Source: Neisseria animalis (lineage in GTDB: Bacteria; Pseudomonadota; Gammaproteobacteria; Burkholderiales; Neisseriaceae). Taken from it: a stretch of 64,000 nt of DNA. Under the pieces are notes generated by a model, which worked only from the letters and a program-made list of their open reading frames with translations, was not told the DNA's origin and did not search any database. Shown in pieces: positions 10,453-21,471 of this stretch. How positions within the stretch are numbered: position 1 is the stretch's first letter; each line of letters starts with the position of its first letter. The stretch is taken from contig NZ_LR134287.1 in assembly GCF_900636515.1 (NCBI RefSeq), positions 1,798,001 through 1,862,000 of the forward strand, written 5' to 3'. Made by a program: the position numbers and the translations under genes.

Positions 10453-11184
10453 ATGTCCGACCACCGTATCAACCACGAACCCGCCTTCCTACTTGCCTCC
10501 ACCCCGTGGCGCGAAAGCAGCCTGTGGCTGGAAATGTACAGCCGCCGCTACGGACGGGTTGCCTTACTGGCGCGCAGCGCACGCAAACGCATGAGCGAAT
10601 TGCGCGGCATACTCGTACCCTTCGTTCCCATCAGCGCATCATGGTACGGCACTCAAGAATTAAAAACCCTGCACCGCGCCGAATGGCTGGGAGGCTGGCA
10701 ACAACCGCAAGGGCGCGCCTTATTCAGCGGGCTGTACATCAACGAAATCATGCTCAAAATGACTGCGCGTGAAGACCCTCAACCCGAATTGTTCGACAAA
10801 CTTTCCGCAACCCTGCAAACCGTCTGCACCGAAAACAACCACATCGCCGCCCTGCGACGCTTTGAATGGACCATGCTGACCCTGCTCGGACACGCACCCG
10901 ATTTGCATCACGACCAAGACGGTTTGCCCGTCCGCGCCGACAAACAATATTGGCTCATGCCGCAAGACGCGTTACGCCCGTATTCTCCAAACGATACCCC
11001 GCCGCCGCAAGGCATAACCGTAGGAGGAGATGTTTTAATCCAACTGCGCGACGGCGAATTTGCAGACGGCTTTGCCCTGCAGCAATCTTTAAAAATTACC
11101 CGCCTGCTGCTGGATTTCCACCTGCCCGACGGCATTACTTCCAGACAGGTATTGCAGCAGCTACAACAATTCCAAACGGCATAA
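10453..11184 (+). CDS. recO: DNA repair protein RecO
   Basis: 243 residues. RecO binds DNA and, with RecR, loads RecA on SSB-coated gaps. N-terminal OB fold (PAFLLASTPWRESSLWLEMYSR..GRVALLARSARK) followed by the helical domain; the proteobacterial form without the four-cysteine zinc site. A DUS is translated near the C terminus as FADGF (TTTGCAGACGGCTTT at about 11059). Start ATG 10453 follows a DUS and lacks a strong ribosome site. No era or pdxJ neighbour. Confidence 0.9.
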   Translation: MSDHRINHEPAFLLASTPWRESSLWLEMYSRRYGRVALLARSARKRMSELRGILVPFVPISASWYGTQELKTLHRAEWLGGWQQPQGRALFSGLYINEIMLKMTAREDPQPELFDKLSATLQTVCTENNHIAALRRFEWTMLTLLGHAPDLHHDQDGLPVRADKQYWLMPQDALRPYSPNDTPPPQGITVGGDVLIQLRDGEFADGFALQQSLKITRLLLDFHLPDGITSRQVLQQLQQFQTA

Positions 11185-11233
11185 AATACAGACGGCATAC
11201 TCCGTAATTCGTGGAATATGCCGTCTGTATTTT
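11183..11233. terminator. 17-bp hairpin after recO
   Basis: Arms 11183-11199 and 11217-11233 are perfect inverses built around a DUS core (CAGACGGCATA). The left arm begins in the recO stop codon. Ends in TTTT, so a plausible terminator on the plus strand. Confidence 0.65.
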
Positions 11234-11280
11234 GCACCATTCCCCTTAAATATCATCAAATACAGCAGAATTGCACAAAA

Positions 11281-11387
11281 TATAGTCGAATAAAATGAGA
11301 ATGAGACAAGGCAGCGAAGCCGCAGACAGTACAGATAGTACGACAAGGCAAAGCAACGCAGTATCATTCTTATTTTAAAAGACTATA
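11281..11387 (+). mobile_element. CREE-like MITE, copy 2
   Basis: 107 bp, starting TATAGTCGAATAAAATGAG and ending AAAAGACTATA. It differs from the others at several core bases (ACAGATAGTACGAC). Directly abuts an older long-form relative on its right. Confidence 0.82.
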
Positions 11388-11516
11388 AAACAAGTCAGCC
11401 AAACCGCAGACAATACAGCGAATATGAAGCGGCAGAGCGGCTGCTTCAGCAGATTGGTCAAGCCCCCTCTTTTAATCAAGGTGCAGCAACGCCGTATCAT
11501 GCCGAGTCGAACAACT
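11388..11516 (+). repeat. Long-form, degenerate CREE-like element
   Basis: Blocks AAACCGCAGACAATACAG, GGCTGCTTCAGCAGATTGG, AATCAAGGTGCAGCAACGCC and GTATCAT occur in the same order as in the elements at 16.6 and 59.3 kb. The central CTGCTTCAGCAG dyad corresponds to the insert of long Correia elements. Remaining bases to groEL (about 210 bp) hold no gene I can support. Confidence 0.5.
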
Positions 11517-11727
11517 CAATCGTCAGCCACCGTAAAGAACCGCAGCGGACAACGCGCCGCAAACCCACGGTACGGCAAATACGACTATATTGTTTCGTTT
11601 TGATTGGAACAGGCATACCTCAAGCCAACCCCAAGCGTAATCGTATCCCCCAAACAGCAAAAACCTCCGCAAGCAAAATGCCTTACGGAGGTTTGGTAAC
11701 ACCTGAGCAGTGTTTTCAAACGGCTTC

Positions 11728-13365
<1,638 letters not shown>

Positions 13366-13407
13366 TTAGCTCCAAAATTTTAATCATTGAATGAATAAGG
13401 TTTGATG

Positions 13408-13446
13408 CCGTCTGCAAAACAACCTACCGCTTTTTCAGACGGCCTA
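13408..13446. repeat. DUS hairpin inside the groES-groEL spacer
   Basis: ATGCCGTCTGCAAAA and TTTTTCAGACGGCCT lie inverted 13 bp apart between the two chaperonin genes. On the minus-strand transcript no long U-run follows, so it would act at most as partial attenuator or processing stem. Confidence 0.5.
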
Positions 13447-13556
13447 ACGTACCGGGGACAACATAAAGCGCGGCGCAACAGTTGAAATACTTGCCGTTTC
13501 GGCCCGTTTCCGATTCTGTAAAACGGTATGCCCGCCGCCCGCACTTTCTTTCGTAC

Positions 13557-13844
13557 TTACTCGACGATGCCGAAAATATCCTCTTCGCGCATTACCAGCA
13601 GTTCTTCACCGTCTGCTTTGACGGTCTGGCCACTGTATTTGCCGAAAATCACCTTATCGCCGACTTTAACGTCCAGCGCACGGCGTTGGCCGTCTTTGCC
13701 GACTTTACCGGCACCTACGGCAATTACTTCGCCCATATCCGGTTTTTCAGCAGCAGCACCCGGCAAAACAATACCGGATGCGGTTTTTTCTTCTGCTTCC
13801 AAGCGTTTTACGACTACGCGGTCGTGTAAAGGACGGATGGTCAT
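13557..13844 (-). CDS. groS: Co-chaperonin GroES (Hsp10)
   Basis: 95 residues, the lid of the GroEL chamber. [21 protein letters not shown], the mobile loop [13 protein letters not shown] and GEVIAVG are canonical. The ATG at 13844 is preceded by GGAGAAAAAAC. Upstream is a candidate heat-shock promoter; downstream groEL. Confidence 0.97.
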   Translation of the reverse strand: MTIRPLHDRVVVKRLEAEEKTASGIVLPGAAAEKPDMGEVIAVGAGKVGKDGQRRALDVKVGDKVIFGKYSGQTVKADGEELLVMREEDIFGIVE

Positions 13845-13922
13845 GTTTTTTCTCCAAAAAATCAGATTGTTTGATAAAAGAAACCGCAGCCGCAGCAATA
13901 CCTGCCGCCGCAATACCAAGCA

Positions 13923-13950
13923 AAGTGGAGTCGGCAGCGGCAAATTCAAG
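13923..13950 (-). promoter_or_regulatory. Candidate sigma-32 (RpoH) promoter of groESL
   Basis: On the minus strand CTTGAAT is followed after 13 bp by CTCCACTT, close to the RpoH consensus CTTGAAA / CCCCATNT. Its position would give a leader of roughly 70 nt before groES. Family knowledge supports RpoH control of groESL in Neisseria; the site is an eye match. Confidence 0.45.
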
Positions 13951-14107
13951 TCCTCCCGCACAGAAAAAACACACCCGCCCTGCCACAATATCCGAAAGTG
14001 CCGTCTGCAAATCCCTTTAGCACGCCCTGATGCAACCATCGGCAAAATTTACAGAAAAATAAATTTATTACAAAACAAAAAGATTTTCATTTCCTCATTT
14101 ATAAACG

Positions 14108-14136
14108 TTGACACAAGATTTGCAAACAATTACCAT
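14108..14136 (+). promoter_or_regulatory. Candidate fetA promoter, 17-bp spacer
   Basis: TTGACA at 14108-14113 and TACCAT at 14131-14136 with 17 bp between. The spacer has no poly-C tract, in contrast with meningococcal and gonococcal fetA, whose promoter is phase variable by poly-C length. Confidence 0.5.
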
Positions 14137-14142
14137 TTGCTA

Positions 14143-14160
14143 TTGATAATTGTTGTTATT
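14143..14160. promoter_or_regulatory. Candidate Fur box upstream of fetA
   Basis: TTGATAATTGTTGTTATT just downstream of the presumed -10 matches the GATAAT-rich Fur hexamer pattern imperfectly. Iron repression of fetA is known in the genus. Confidence 0.4.
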
Positions 14161-14205
14161 TATCTCTGTTCAACATGAAGTGATTGCCACAAAAGAGGAA
14201 CTGTC

Positions 14206-16263
14206 ATGAAAAAAACCATTCTTGCCGTTGTCATCGGTAATGCTTTTGCCCTGCCCGTACTGGCGGCAAGCGAGCCGCAGCAAAATGTTACGCTTGACGA
14301 AGTAACCGTCAAAGCCGACCGTCAAGGGACGAAAGTCAAAACCAACCTTGTTACCCTGCGTGAAAAAGACGAAAAAACCGCCACTGATTTGCGCGGCCTG
14401 CTGTCCGAAGAGCCTTCTATCGACATCGGCGGCGGCAACGGCACTTCCCAGTTTCTGACCATCCGCGGCATGGGGCAGAACTCTGTGGACATCAAAGTCG
14501 ATAACGCCTACTCCGACAGCCAGATTCTTTACCACCAAGGCCGTTTCATCGTTGATCCTTCCATGCTGAAAACCATTTCCGTACAAAAAGGCGCGGGTTC
14601 TGCCAGCGCGGGCATCGGCCAGACCAACGGTGCAGTTATCGCCAAAACCGTTGACGCAACCGACCTGCTCAAAGGCACGGACAAAGACTGGGGTGTAAAA
14701 CTGAATGCGGGTTACGCCAGCAACGACGGTAGAAGTTACGGCGCGACCGTGTTCGGACGCGCAGGAGAACATGCCGATGCCCTGTTCTCGTTCAACCGCA
14801 ACGATGAAGACAACTACAAACCGGGCAAAGGCTATACCAATGCAACCGGCGGCAAAACCCTGCCTTACAGCGCACTGGACAAACGCGACTACTTGGCGAA
14901 AATCGGTATCAACGCCGGCGATCACCGCATTGTTTTGAGCCGCATGCAAAACCAGCACCGCGGCACCCGTCTGGTGCGTGAAGAGTTTGCCATTGCCGAA
15001 CCGCGTCTGAGCCTGCAACGCCAAGCCCCCGCCTACCGCGAAACCACGCTGACCAACAACAACATCGAATGGACGGCAAACAATCTGGGCTTTATCGACA
15101 AACTCGAAGCCAACGCCTACCTGATGGAAAACAAACGCTATTCCGCCGACGACAGCGGCTGCGGCTACTGCGGCAATATCGAGGGTCCGACCAAGACCAC
15201 CATCACCACCAAAGGCGCGAACCTGAATCTGGACAGCTACATCAACGATACCCTGCTGAAATACGGCGTAAACTACCGTCATCAGGAAATCGAGCCCCAC
15301 GCCTTTCTCAGCCGCACCCACTCTTTGGTTAATCCAACCAAAGCCGACAGCGGCGTATATGTAGAAGCCATTCACGACATCGGCGACTTTACCCTGACCG
15401 GCGGCCTGCGTTATGACCACTTCAACATCAAAGCACACGACGGAAAATCCGCTTCAGGAAGCAAAGTCAATCCGAGCGTGGGCATCATCTACCAACCGAC
15501 CGACACACTCAGTTTCAGCGCGACCCACAACTACGCTACCCGCAGCCCGCGCCTGTATGACGCACTGATGAACCACGGCCGCCGCGGTGTCGTTTCGATT
15601 GCAGACGGCATCAAAGCCGAACGCGCCCGCAATACCGAAGTCGGCTTCAACTATGACAACGGAACATTTGCCGTCAACGGCAGCTACTTCTGGCAGAAAA
15701 TCAGCGATGCGATTGCCAATCCGCAACAACGCCACGATGCCAACGGCAATCCTATCGAAGGCACACGCGAAGCGACCAACGCCGGTTATATCAAAAACAA
15801 AGGCTACGAGCTGAACGCTTCTTACCGCAACGGCGGTCTGATTGCCCGTGTCGGCGTAGCGCACAGCAAACCGCGTATTTACGACACCCACCCGGACAAC
15901 CTGCTGAGCGACAATCCGGAGTTTGCCGTACAAGTCGGCCGCACTTGGACTGCCGAACTGGCATACCGCTTTGCCAAACCGAACTTGGAACTCGGCTGGC
16001 GCAACCGCACGGTTGAAAAAGCCAAAGGCTCGGTATTGGTACGCAACAACAACGGCGGTGTCGATGAAGTCAAACGCGACAGCTTCAACGTTAACGACAT
16101 CTACGCCAACTGGAAACCGACAGGCAAAGACAACCTGAACGTAAACTTCTCTGTCAACAACGTGTTCAACAAATTCTACTATCCGCACAGCCAACGCGCA
16201 GCCGTAACCACCCCGCCGGGTACGGGTCGCGACTTCCGCTTGGCGGTAAACTACAAGTTCTAA
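14206..16263 (+). CDS. fetA: TonB-dependent ferric-siderophore receptor FetA (FrpB)
   Basis: Outer-membrane gated barrel that imports ferric enterobactin-type siderophores with TonB energy. 685 residues: signal peptide to about 20 (ending PVLAA), TonB box region (VTLDEVTVKADRQG), plug with GGGNGTSQFLTIRGMGQNSVDIKVDNAYSDSQ broken into the family's usual blocks, and a C-terminal barrel strand ending FRLAVNYKF. It recalls FrpB/FetA along its whole length, including the YPHSQR segment near the end. Strong ribosome site GAGGAA. One DUS (TTGCAGACGGCATC, about 15599) is translated within the barrel. Followed by a classical DUS terminator and fetB. Confidence 0.94.
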   Translation: MKKTILAVVIGNAFALPVLAASEPQQNVTLDEVTVKADRQGTKVKTNLVTLREKDEKTATDLRGLLSEEPSIDIGGGNGTSQFLTIRGMGQNSVDIKVDNAYSDSQILYHQGRFIVDPSMLKTISVQKGAGSASAGIGQTNGAVIAKTVDATDLLKGTDKDWGVKLNAGYASNDGRSYGATVFGRAGEHADALFSFNRNDEDNYKPGKGYTNATGGKTLPYSALDKRDYLAKIGINAGDHRIVLSRMQNQHRGTRLVREEFAIAEPRLSLQRQAPAYRETTLTNNNIEWTANNLGFIDKLEANAYLMENKRYSADDSGCGYCGNIEGPTKTTITTKGANLNLDSYINDTLLKYGVNYRHQEIEPHAFLSRTHSLVNPTKADSGVYVEAIHDIGDFTLTGGLRYDHFNIKAHDGKSASGSKVNPSVGIIYQPTDTLSFSATHNYATRSPRLYDALMNHGRRGVVSIADGIKAERARNTEVGFNYDNGTFAVNGSYFWQKISDAIANPQQRHDANGNPIEGTREATNAGYIKNKGYELNASYRNGGLIARVGVAHSKPRIYDTHPDNLLSDNPEFAVQVGRTWTAELAYRFAKPNLELGWRNRTVEKAKGSVLVRNNNGGVDEVKRDSFNVNDIYANWKPTGKDNLNVNFSVNNVFNKFYYPHSQRAAVTTPPGTGRDFRLAVNYKF

Positions 16264-16277
16264 GATTGGGACACGAC

Positions 16278-16311
16278 AATGCCGTCTGAAAATTTTTCAG
16301 ACGGCATTTTT
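16278..16311 (+). terminator. Classical DUS terminator of fetA
   Basis: AATGCCGTCTGAAAA and its inverse, nearly back to back, followed by a T-run. This one uses the GCCGTCTGAA dialect rather than the -TGCA form usual here. Confidence 0.85.
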
Positions 16312-16564
16312 ACGGTTTGACGCAACCGCGACAGCCAACAAATTTTCAGCAGGACAAACAACACCGCAAAGCAAACCGCAGCACCAGCCGCAATCAAAGA
16401 CACAGAACGGGCTAAAGCAGCAAGTCGCGGAAAACCCTACGAATACAGCAAAGCAAACCGGTAGCGTATCCGGCCGAATGGAGAAGGCAATCAATTACAC
16501 AAAAAATTCTTGTCTAATTTGCAGACGGCCTTTTTATCGCCTTTATCGCCGAATGACACAGAAT

Positions 16565-16702
16565 AATGACACAGAATGAAGCAAAGCCGCAGACTGCACA
16601 GACCATACGGTTCGGCAGACTTGCTGTTTCATCAATTTGGTCAAACTCCCTTTTTCGAGCAATGCGAAACCACGCCGTATCATGCCGTGTTCAATCAAAC
16701 AA
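16565..16702 (+). repeat. Long-form, degenerate CREE-like element
   Basis: Shares CAAAGCCGCAGACTGCACAG, ACTTGCTGTTTCATCAATTTG, CCACGCCGTATCATGCCG with the other long-form copies. Lies in the 580-bp gap between fetA and fetB, where no other gene is supportable. Confidence 0.5.
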
Positions 16703-16843
16703 ACCTACCCCCTATTGCAGACGGCATGAACCACCGTGCAGCTGTCTGCAAATTTCCGCAAACCGCCGCCCGCCCCCTTGCCGTCTGTACCGTTTTATGC
16801 CAAAATGCAAAAGATAATAATTCCCAACATTAAGGAGTATCTC

Positions 16844-17812
16844 TTGAAACATTCCAAATTCGCTTTGGCACTCTTCGCCACATTCGCCCTTGCCGCCTGC
16901 TCGCCATCTGAAAAAGCCGCCGCGCCGGAAGCCGGTGCATCTGCCGCCGCACATGACCACTCAGCGGCGGAAAGCGTAAGCGTTGTCACCGCTCGCGGTG
17001 AGACTGCCGTACCGCTCAAGCCGGAGCGCATCGCCGTGTACGATTTGGGCATGATTGACACCTTGGGCAAACTGGGCGTACCCATCGGCGCATCAATCGA
17101 CGAATCCCGTTTGGAATACACCCAAGATACGATTAAAGACGCAGTAAAGGCAGGTACGCTGTTCGAGCCGAATTACGAAGCACTCAATGCCTACAAACCG
17201 CAATTAATCATCATCGGCAGCCGCGCCGCAAAAGCATTTGACCAACTCAATGCCATCGCACCGACCATCGAAATGACCGCCGACACCCAAAACCTGAAAG
17301 CCAGTTCGCAAGAACGCATTAGCGCATTCGGCAAGATTTTCGGTAAAGAAGCCGAAGCAGAAAAACTGAACGCGGAAATCGAAGCCGCTTTTGAAACCGC
17401 CAAACAAGCCGCCGCAGGCAAAGGCAACGGCTTGGTTATTTTGGTCAACGGCGGCAAACTGTCGGCCTACGGCCCGTCTTCGCGCTTGGGCGGCTGGCTG
17501 CACAACGACATCGGCATTCCCGCCATCGATACCGCAATTAAAGAAGGCAGCCACGGCCAGCCCGTTACATTTGAATACATCAAACAGAAAAATCCCGACT
17601 GGCTGTTTGTATTAGACCGTGGTGCCGCCGTCGGCGAAGAAGGCACAGCTGCCAAAGACGTGCTGGACAACCCGCTGGTTGCCGACACTACCGCTTGGAA
17701 AAAAGGCCAAGTCGTCTATCTCGTTCCCGAAACTTATTTGGCGGCAGGCGGCGCACAAGAGCTGCTGAATGCAACCAAACAGGTTACGGATGCGTTTAAC
17801 GCGGCGAAGTAA
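16844..17812 (+). CDS. fetB: Ferric-siderophore ABC transporter substrate-binding lipoprotein FetB
   Basis: 322 residues. Initiates at TTG 16844, preceded by a near-perfect ribosome site TAAGGAG; this start yields a clean lipoprotein signal (LALFATFALAAC, Cys19). An upstream ATG frame would bury that signal. The mature part is a class III (FepB/BtuF-like) binding protein: PERIAVYDLGMIDTLGKLGV, GSRAAKAFDQL, VILVNGGKLSAYGPSSRLGG, NPDWLFVLDRGAA. Matches FetB, partner of FetA, in location and sequence character. Usual permease and ATPase genes fetCDE do not follow; repeats and then lpdA do. Confidence 0.9.
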   Translation: MKHSKFALALFATFALAACSPSEKAAAPEAGASAAAHDHSAAESVSVVTARGETAVPLKPERIAVYDLGMIDTLGKLGVPIGASIDESRLEYTQDTIKDAVKAGTLFEPNYEALNAYKPQLIIIGSRAAKAFDQLNAIAPTIEMTADTQNLKASSQERISAFGKIFGKEAEAEKLNAEIEAAFETAKQAAAGKGNGLVILVNGGKLSAYGPSSRLGGWLHNDIGIPAIDTAIKEGSHGQPVTFEYIKQKNPDWLFVLDRGAAVGEEGTAAKDVLDNPLVADTTAWKKGQVVYLVPETYLAAGGAQELLNATKQVTDAFNAAK

Positions 17813-17840
17813 ACATCTTCTTGCATGATTTCAATGCAAC

Positions 17841-18094
17841 AGGCCGTCTGCAAAACAGCCCTCATCAAGTTTCGATTTCAATGCGGTATTTTGCAGACAG
17901 CCTTTTTCTGTTTAAAAGTTGAAAAATAAAGTTGCCAGACAACAGCAAATTTGAAGCCAAGCATTAAAACCGCAGACGGCACAGATTTTTCGGGTCGGCG
18001 TGCTTACTGATTCATCAGCTTAGCCCAAACCTTTCTTTGGGCAAGGTGCGGCAACGATGTGTTATTCGGTGTTGCATGGTCGTAAATGCAATAA
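17841..18094 (+). repeat. Tandem duplication, unit 1 (near-empty site)
   Basis: About 254 bp starting at a DUS (AGGCCGTCTGCAAAACAGCC), containing AAAAATAAAGTTGCCAGACA and a long-form CREE-like core (17946-18080). The adjoining unit repeats it closely. At the point where unit 2 carries a CREE, this unit reads CAATGCGGTATTTTG without insertion. Confidence 0.85.
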
Positions 18095-18470
18095 AGGCCG
18101 TCTGCAAAACAGCCTCATCAAATTTCGATTTCTATGTATAGTCGAATAAAATAAGAATGAGACAAGGCAGCGAAGCCGCAGACAGTACACATAGTACGGC
18201 AAGGCAAAGCAACGCTGTATCATTCTTATTTTAAATGACTATAGTATTTTGCAGACGGCCTTTTTCTGTTTAAGAGTTAAAAAATAAAGTTGCCAGACAA
18301 CAACAAATTTGAAGCCAAGCATTAAAACCACAAACGGCGCAGATTTTTCGGGTCGGCGTACTTACTGATTCATCAGCTTAGCCCAAACCTTTCTTTGGGC
18401 AAGGTGCGGCAACGATGTATCGTTCGGTGTTGCATGGCCATATTTCCGACAATGGATAAAAACGAAAATA
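18095..18470 (+). repeat. Tandem duplication, unit 2 (carries CREE copy 3)
   Basis: Same order as unit 1 (DUS, CATCAAATTTCGATTTC, then after the CREE TATTTTGCAGACGGCC, AAATAAAGTTGCCAGACAAC and the TTAGCCCAAACCTTTCTTTG block). Differs at scattered positions, so the duplication is not very recent. No gene lies in 17813-18540. Confidence 0.85.
18137..18243 (+). mobile_element. CREE-like MITE, copy 3, inside tandem unit 2
   Basis: 107 bp, TATAGTCGAATAAAATAAG to TTAAATGACTATA. Flanks are CTATG and GTATTTTG; unit 1 offers the uninserted counterpart. Confidence 0.85.
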
Positions 18471-18492
18471 GGCCGTCTGCTTTTCAGGCATA

Positions 18493-18530
18493 AAAAACCG
18501 CAACAGACAAATCGTCTGCTGCGGTTTTTT
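18493..18530 (-). terminator. Rho-independent terminator of the sucAB-lpd unit
   Basis: On the minus strand a 13-bp stem (AACCGCAGCAGAC against GTCTGTTGCGGTT, one G-U pair) with a 5-nt loop and a following T-run, 10 bp after the lpdA stop. The A-run on the other side could allow action in both directions. Confidence 0.88.
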
Positions 18531-18540
18531 CCACACTTGA

Positions 18541-19974
18541 TTAACCGTGCAATGCGCGCTTGTCGGCAGCCAACGCCGCTTCGTGCACCACTTCCGACAG
18601 AGTCGGGTGTGCATGAATGATGCGGGCGATGTCTTCGCTGCTGGCGGAAAATTCCAAACCGGTTACGCCTTCGCTGATCAGTTCGCTCACTACCGGGCCG
18701 ATCATGTGTACGCCCAAGATGCGGTCGGTCTTGGCATCTGCCAATACTTTAACCGTACCTTTGGCTTTACCCATCGCCAATGCGCGGCCGTTTGCGCCGA
18801 AACCGGACGTACCTTTTTTGTATTCGATACCTTCGGCTTTGAGCTGCTCTTCGGTTTTGCCTACCCAAGCGATTTCAGGGTCGGTGTAAATCACAAACGG
18901 TACGTTGTTGAAATCGATATGCGGTTTCTGACCGGCAATACGTTCGGCCACGGCCACACCCTCATCGCTGGCTTTGTGTGCCAACATCGGGCCGCGTACC
19001 ACGTCGCCAATCGCCCATACATTCGGCAAATTGGTGCGGCAATCGCCGTCCACTTTCACAAAACCGCGTTCGTCTTTTTCCAAGCCTACGGCTTCGGCGT
19101 TCAATCCGTTGGTGTTCGGAATACGGCCGATGGCAACAATCAGTTTGTCGAATTGTGCGGTATGCGCTTCGCCTTTGGCGGTTTCGTATTGTACGGTTAC
19201 GCCGTTGTCGGCAGATTTGATTTCGCCGATTTTCACGCCCAGTTCAATCGCCAAGCCTTGTTCTTTGGTGAAGTATTTGAACGCTTCTTTGGCAATTTGC
19301 TGGTCGGCAGCAGCCAAGAAAGTCGGGGCGGCTTCGAGAATGGTTACTTCCGCGCCGACGCGTTTCCATACCGAACCCATTTCCAAACCGATTACGCCCG
19401 AGCCGATTACGCCGAGTTTTTGCGGTACGGCGGTCAGGTTCAATGCGCCTTCGTTATCCAATACGTTGATATTGTCGATGGCGATTTGCGGCAGCGGACG
19501 CGGTACGGAGCCGGTAGCCACGATAACGTGTTTGGCTTCGACAACGGTTTTCTCGCCTTTGTTGTCCACTTCGATTTGATACAAGTCGCCGTTTTTGCCT
19601 TTAAAAGAGCCCAAGCCGTGCAGGCTGTCCACTTTGTTTTTTTGGAACAGGAATTTCACGCCGCCGGTCAGCTTGGTTACGATAGCGTCTTTGCGCTCAA
19701 TCATTTTGGCCGCATCGAATTTGATGTCGCCCACGGTAATACCGTGTTCGGCAAAATCGTGTTGTGCGGCATGGAAATGTTCGGAAGACTGCAGCAGGGC
19801 TTTGGAAGGAATACAGCCCACGTTCAGGCAGGTACCGCCCAACGCAGGGGCATCGCCTGCTTTGTTCACGCCCGCATCGATACAGGCGGTTTTGAAACCC
19901 AGTTGTGCGGCGCGAATGGCAGCTACATAACCGCCGGGGCCGGCACCAATTACGACTACATCATATTGAGACAT
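18541..19974 (-). CDS. lpdA: Dihydrolipoyl dehydrogenase (E3)
   Basis: 477 residues; reoxidises the dihydrolipoyl arm of the 2-oxoglutarate dehydrogenase complex with FAD and NAD+. FAD motif [18 protein letters not shown], redox disulfide GGTCLNVGC (Cys49, Cys54), NAD-binding [13 protein letters not shown], and the catalytic [13 protein letters not shown] (His-Glu pair) are intact. No fused lipoyl domain, unlike the meningococcal pyruvate-complex E3 paralogue. Last gene of sucA-sucB-lpdA; 222 bp with two DUS separate it from sucB. Confidence 0.95.
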   Translation of the reverse strand: MSQYDVVVIGAGPGGYVAAIRAAQLGFKTACIDAGVNKAGDAPALGGTCLNVGCIPSKALLQSSEHFHAAQHDFAEHGITVGDIKFDAAKMIERKDAIVTKLTGGVKFLFQKNKVDSLHGLGSFKGKNGDLYQIEVDNKGEKTVVEAKHVIVATGSVPRPLPQIAIDNINVLDNEGALNLTAVPQKLGVIGSGVIGLEMGSVWKRVGAEVTILEAAPTFLAAADQQIAKEAFKYFTKEQGLAIELGVKIGEIKSADNGVTVQYETAKGEAHTAQFDKLIVAIGRIPNTNGLNAEAVGLEKDERGFVKVDGDCRTNLPNVWAIGDVVRGPMLAHKASDEGVAVAERIAGQKPHIDFNNVPFVIYTDPEIAWVGKTEEQLKAEGIEYKKGTSGFGANGRALAMGKAKGTVKVLADAKTDRILGVHMIGPVVSELISEGVTGLEFSASSEDIARIIHAHPTLSEVVHEAALAADKRALHG

Positions 19975-20196
19975 TATCTATTTTCCTTGATATGGGAAAC
20001 CGTAAAGGAAACAGGCCGTCTGCAAATCTGCGGACAAGGCAGTTGGCGAAAAGCTACAACACTCCGCCCTATTCTGCCGTTTTCCGCAGTATTTCCAAAC
20101 AATCTTGGCTTATACGGTTTCCGGTATTTCTCGGTGTTACATAAATACAGACGGCATTTTGCGGAAAATACCGCAGTGATGCCGTCTGCAAATCGA

Positions 20197-21387
20197 TTAC
20201 AGATCCAACAACAGACGGGCCGGATCTTCCAGCGCATCTTTAATGGCCACCAGAGTCAGCACGGCTTCGCGGCCGTCGATGATACGGTGGTCGTAAGACA
20301 AGGCCAAATACATCATCGGGCGCACCACAACTTGGCCGTTTTCCACTACGGCGCGCTCTTTGGTGGCGTGCATACCCAAAATCGCAGATTGCGGCGGGTT
20401 GATAATCGGGGTGGACATCATCGAACCGAAAGTACCGCCGTTGGTGATGCTGAATGTACCGCCGGTTAAATCTTCCAAAGCAATTTTGCCGTCTTTGGCT
20501 TTTACAGCGTAATCCACGATGGCTTTTTCAATATCAGCAATGCTCATTTGGTCGGCATCGCGCAGAATCGGTACAACCAGACCGCGCGGGCTGCCGATGG
20601 CAATACCGATATCGAAGTAGCCGTGGTATACGATGTCGCTGCCGTCAACAGACGCATTGATAACCGGATATTTTTTCAGTGCGGCAACAGCGGCTTTAAC
20701 AAAGAACGACATAAAGCCCAGCTTCACGCCGTGTTCTTTCTCGAATTTTTCTTTGTATTTGGCACGCAAGTCCATTACCGGCTTCATGTTGACTTCATTG
20801 AATGTCGTCAGAATGGCATTTTCTTGCTGCGAAGCCAACAGACGTTCCGCTACACGGGCACGCAGGCGGCTCATCGGTACGCGCTGCTCGGGACGGGCAC
20901 CGGCCGGTACGGGTGCGGCAGCTTTAGGCGCAGCAGCAGGAGCAGCCGCTTTAGTGGCAGCAGCGTTTTGCACATCTTCTTTCAACACGCGGCCGTCGCG
21001 ACCCGAACCTTGCAGGCTGTTGACATCCACACCGGTTTCGGCAGCCAGTTTGGCAGCAGCAGGCATGGCGGCAGCAGATTGTGCAGCGGCAGGAGCAGCC
21101 TCAGCAGCAGGTGCGGCTTCGGCGGCAGGCGCGGCGGCTGTTGCAGTAGCGGCGGTGTCGATGCGAGCCAATACTTGATCGGCAACAACGGTTTCGCCGT
21201 CTTGGGCAACGAGTTCCACCAATACGCCGGCTTGCGGTGCAGGTACTTCCAGCACAACTTTGTCGGTTTCGATGTCAATCAGGATTTCATCGCGAGCAAC
21301 CGCTTCGCCAACTTGTTTTTTCCATTCCAACAGCGTGCCTTCTGATACGCTTTCGGACAACATCGGTACTTTTACTTCGATAATCAT
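20197..21387 (-). CDS. sucB: Dihydrolipoyl succinyltransferase (E2 of 2-oxoglutarate dehydrogenase)
   Basis: 396 residues. One N-terminal lipoyl domain ([14 protein letters not shown], lipoylated Lys), a long Ala/Pro/Glu linker rich in AAPAAEA, a peripheral-subunit binding domain ([29 protein letters not shown]), and the acyltransferase core ending [13 protein letters not shown] with the catalytic His and Asp. Transfers the succinyl group to CoA. Directly after sucA (84 bp). Confidence 0.96.
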   Translation of the reverse strand: MIIEVKVPMLSESVSEGTLLEWKKQVGEAVARDEILIDIETDKVVLEVPAPQAGVLVELVAQDGETVVADQVLARIDTAATATAAAPAAEAAPAAEAAPAAAQSAAAMPAAAKLAAETGVDVNSLQGSGRDGRVLKEDVQNAAATKAAAPAAAPKAAAPVPAGARPEQRVPMSRLRARVAERLLASQQENAILTTFNEVNMKPVMDLRAKYKEKFEKEHGVKLGFMSFFVKAAVAALKKYPVINASVDGSDIVYHGYFDIGIAIGSPRGLVVPILRDADQMSIADIEKAIVDYAVKAKDGKIALEDLTGGTFSITNGGTFGSMMSTPIINPPQSAILGMHATKERAVVENGQVVVRPMMYLALSYDHRIIDGREAVLTLVAIKDALEDPARLLLDL

Positions 21388-21471
21388 TTTGTGTCTCCGT
21401 ATGGCCGTTTCAGACGGCCTGTGATTTGTTTGGCGGCAGTCCGCCCGCAGGAGGACTGCCTCTCCTCAAGA

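Noticed and set aside
18547-20469. 640-codon frame opposite lpdA
   Set aside because: Shadow of a highly biased gene; crosses the lpdA-sucB gap without start signal or recognisable domain.
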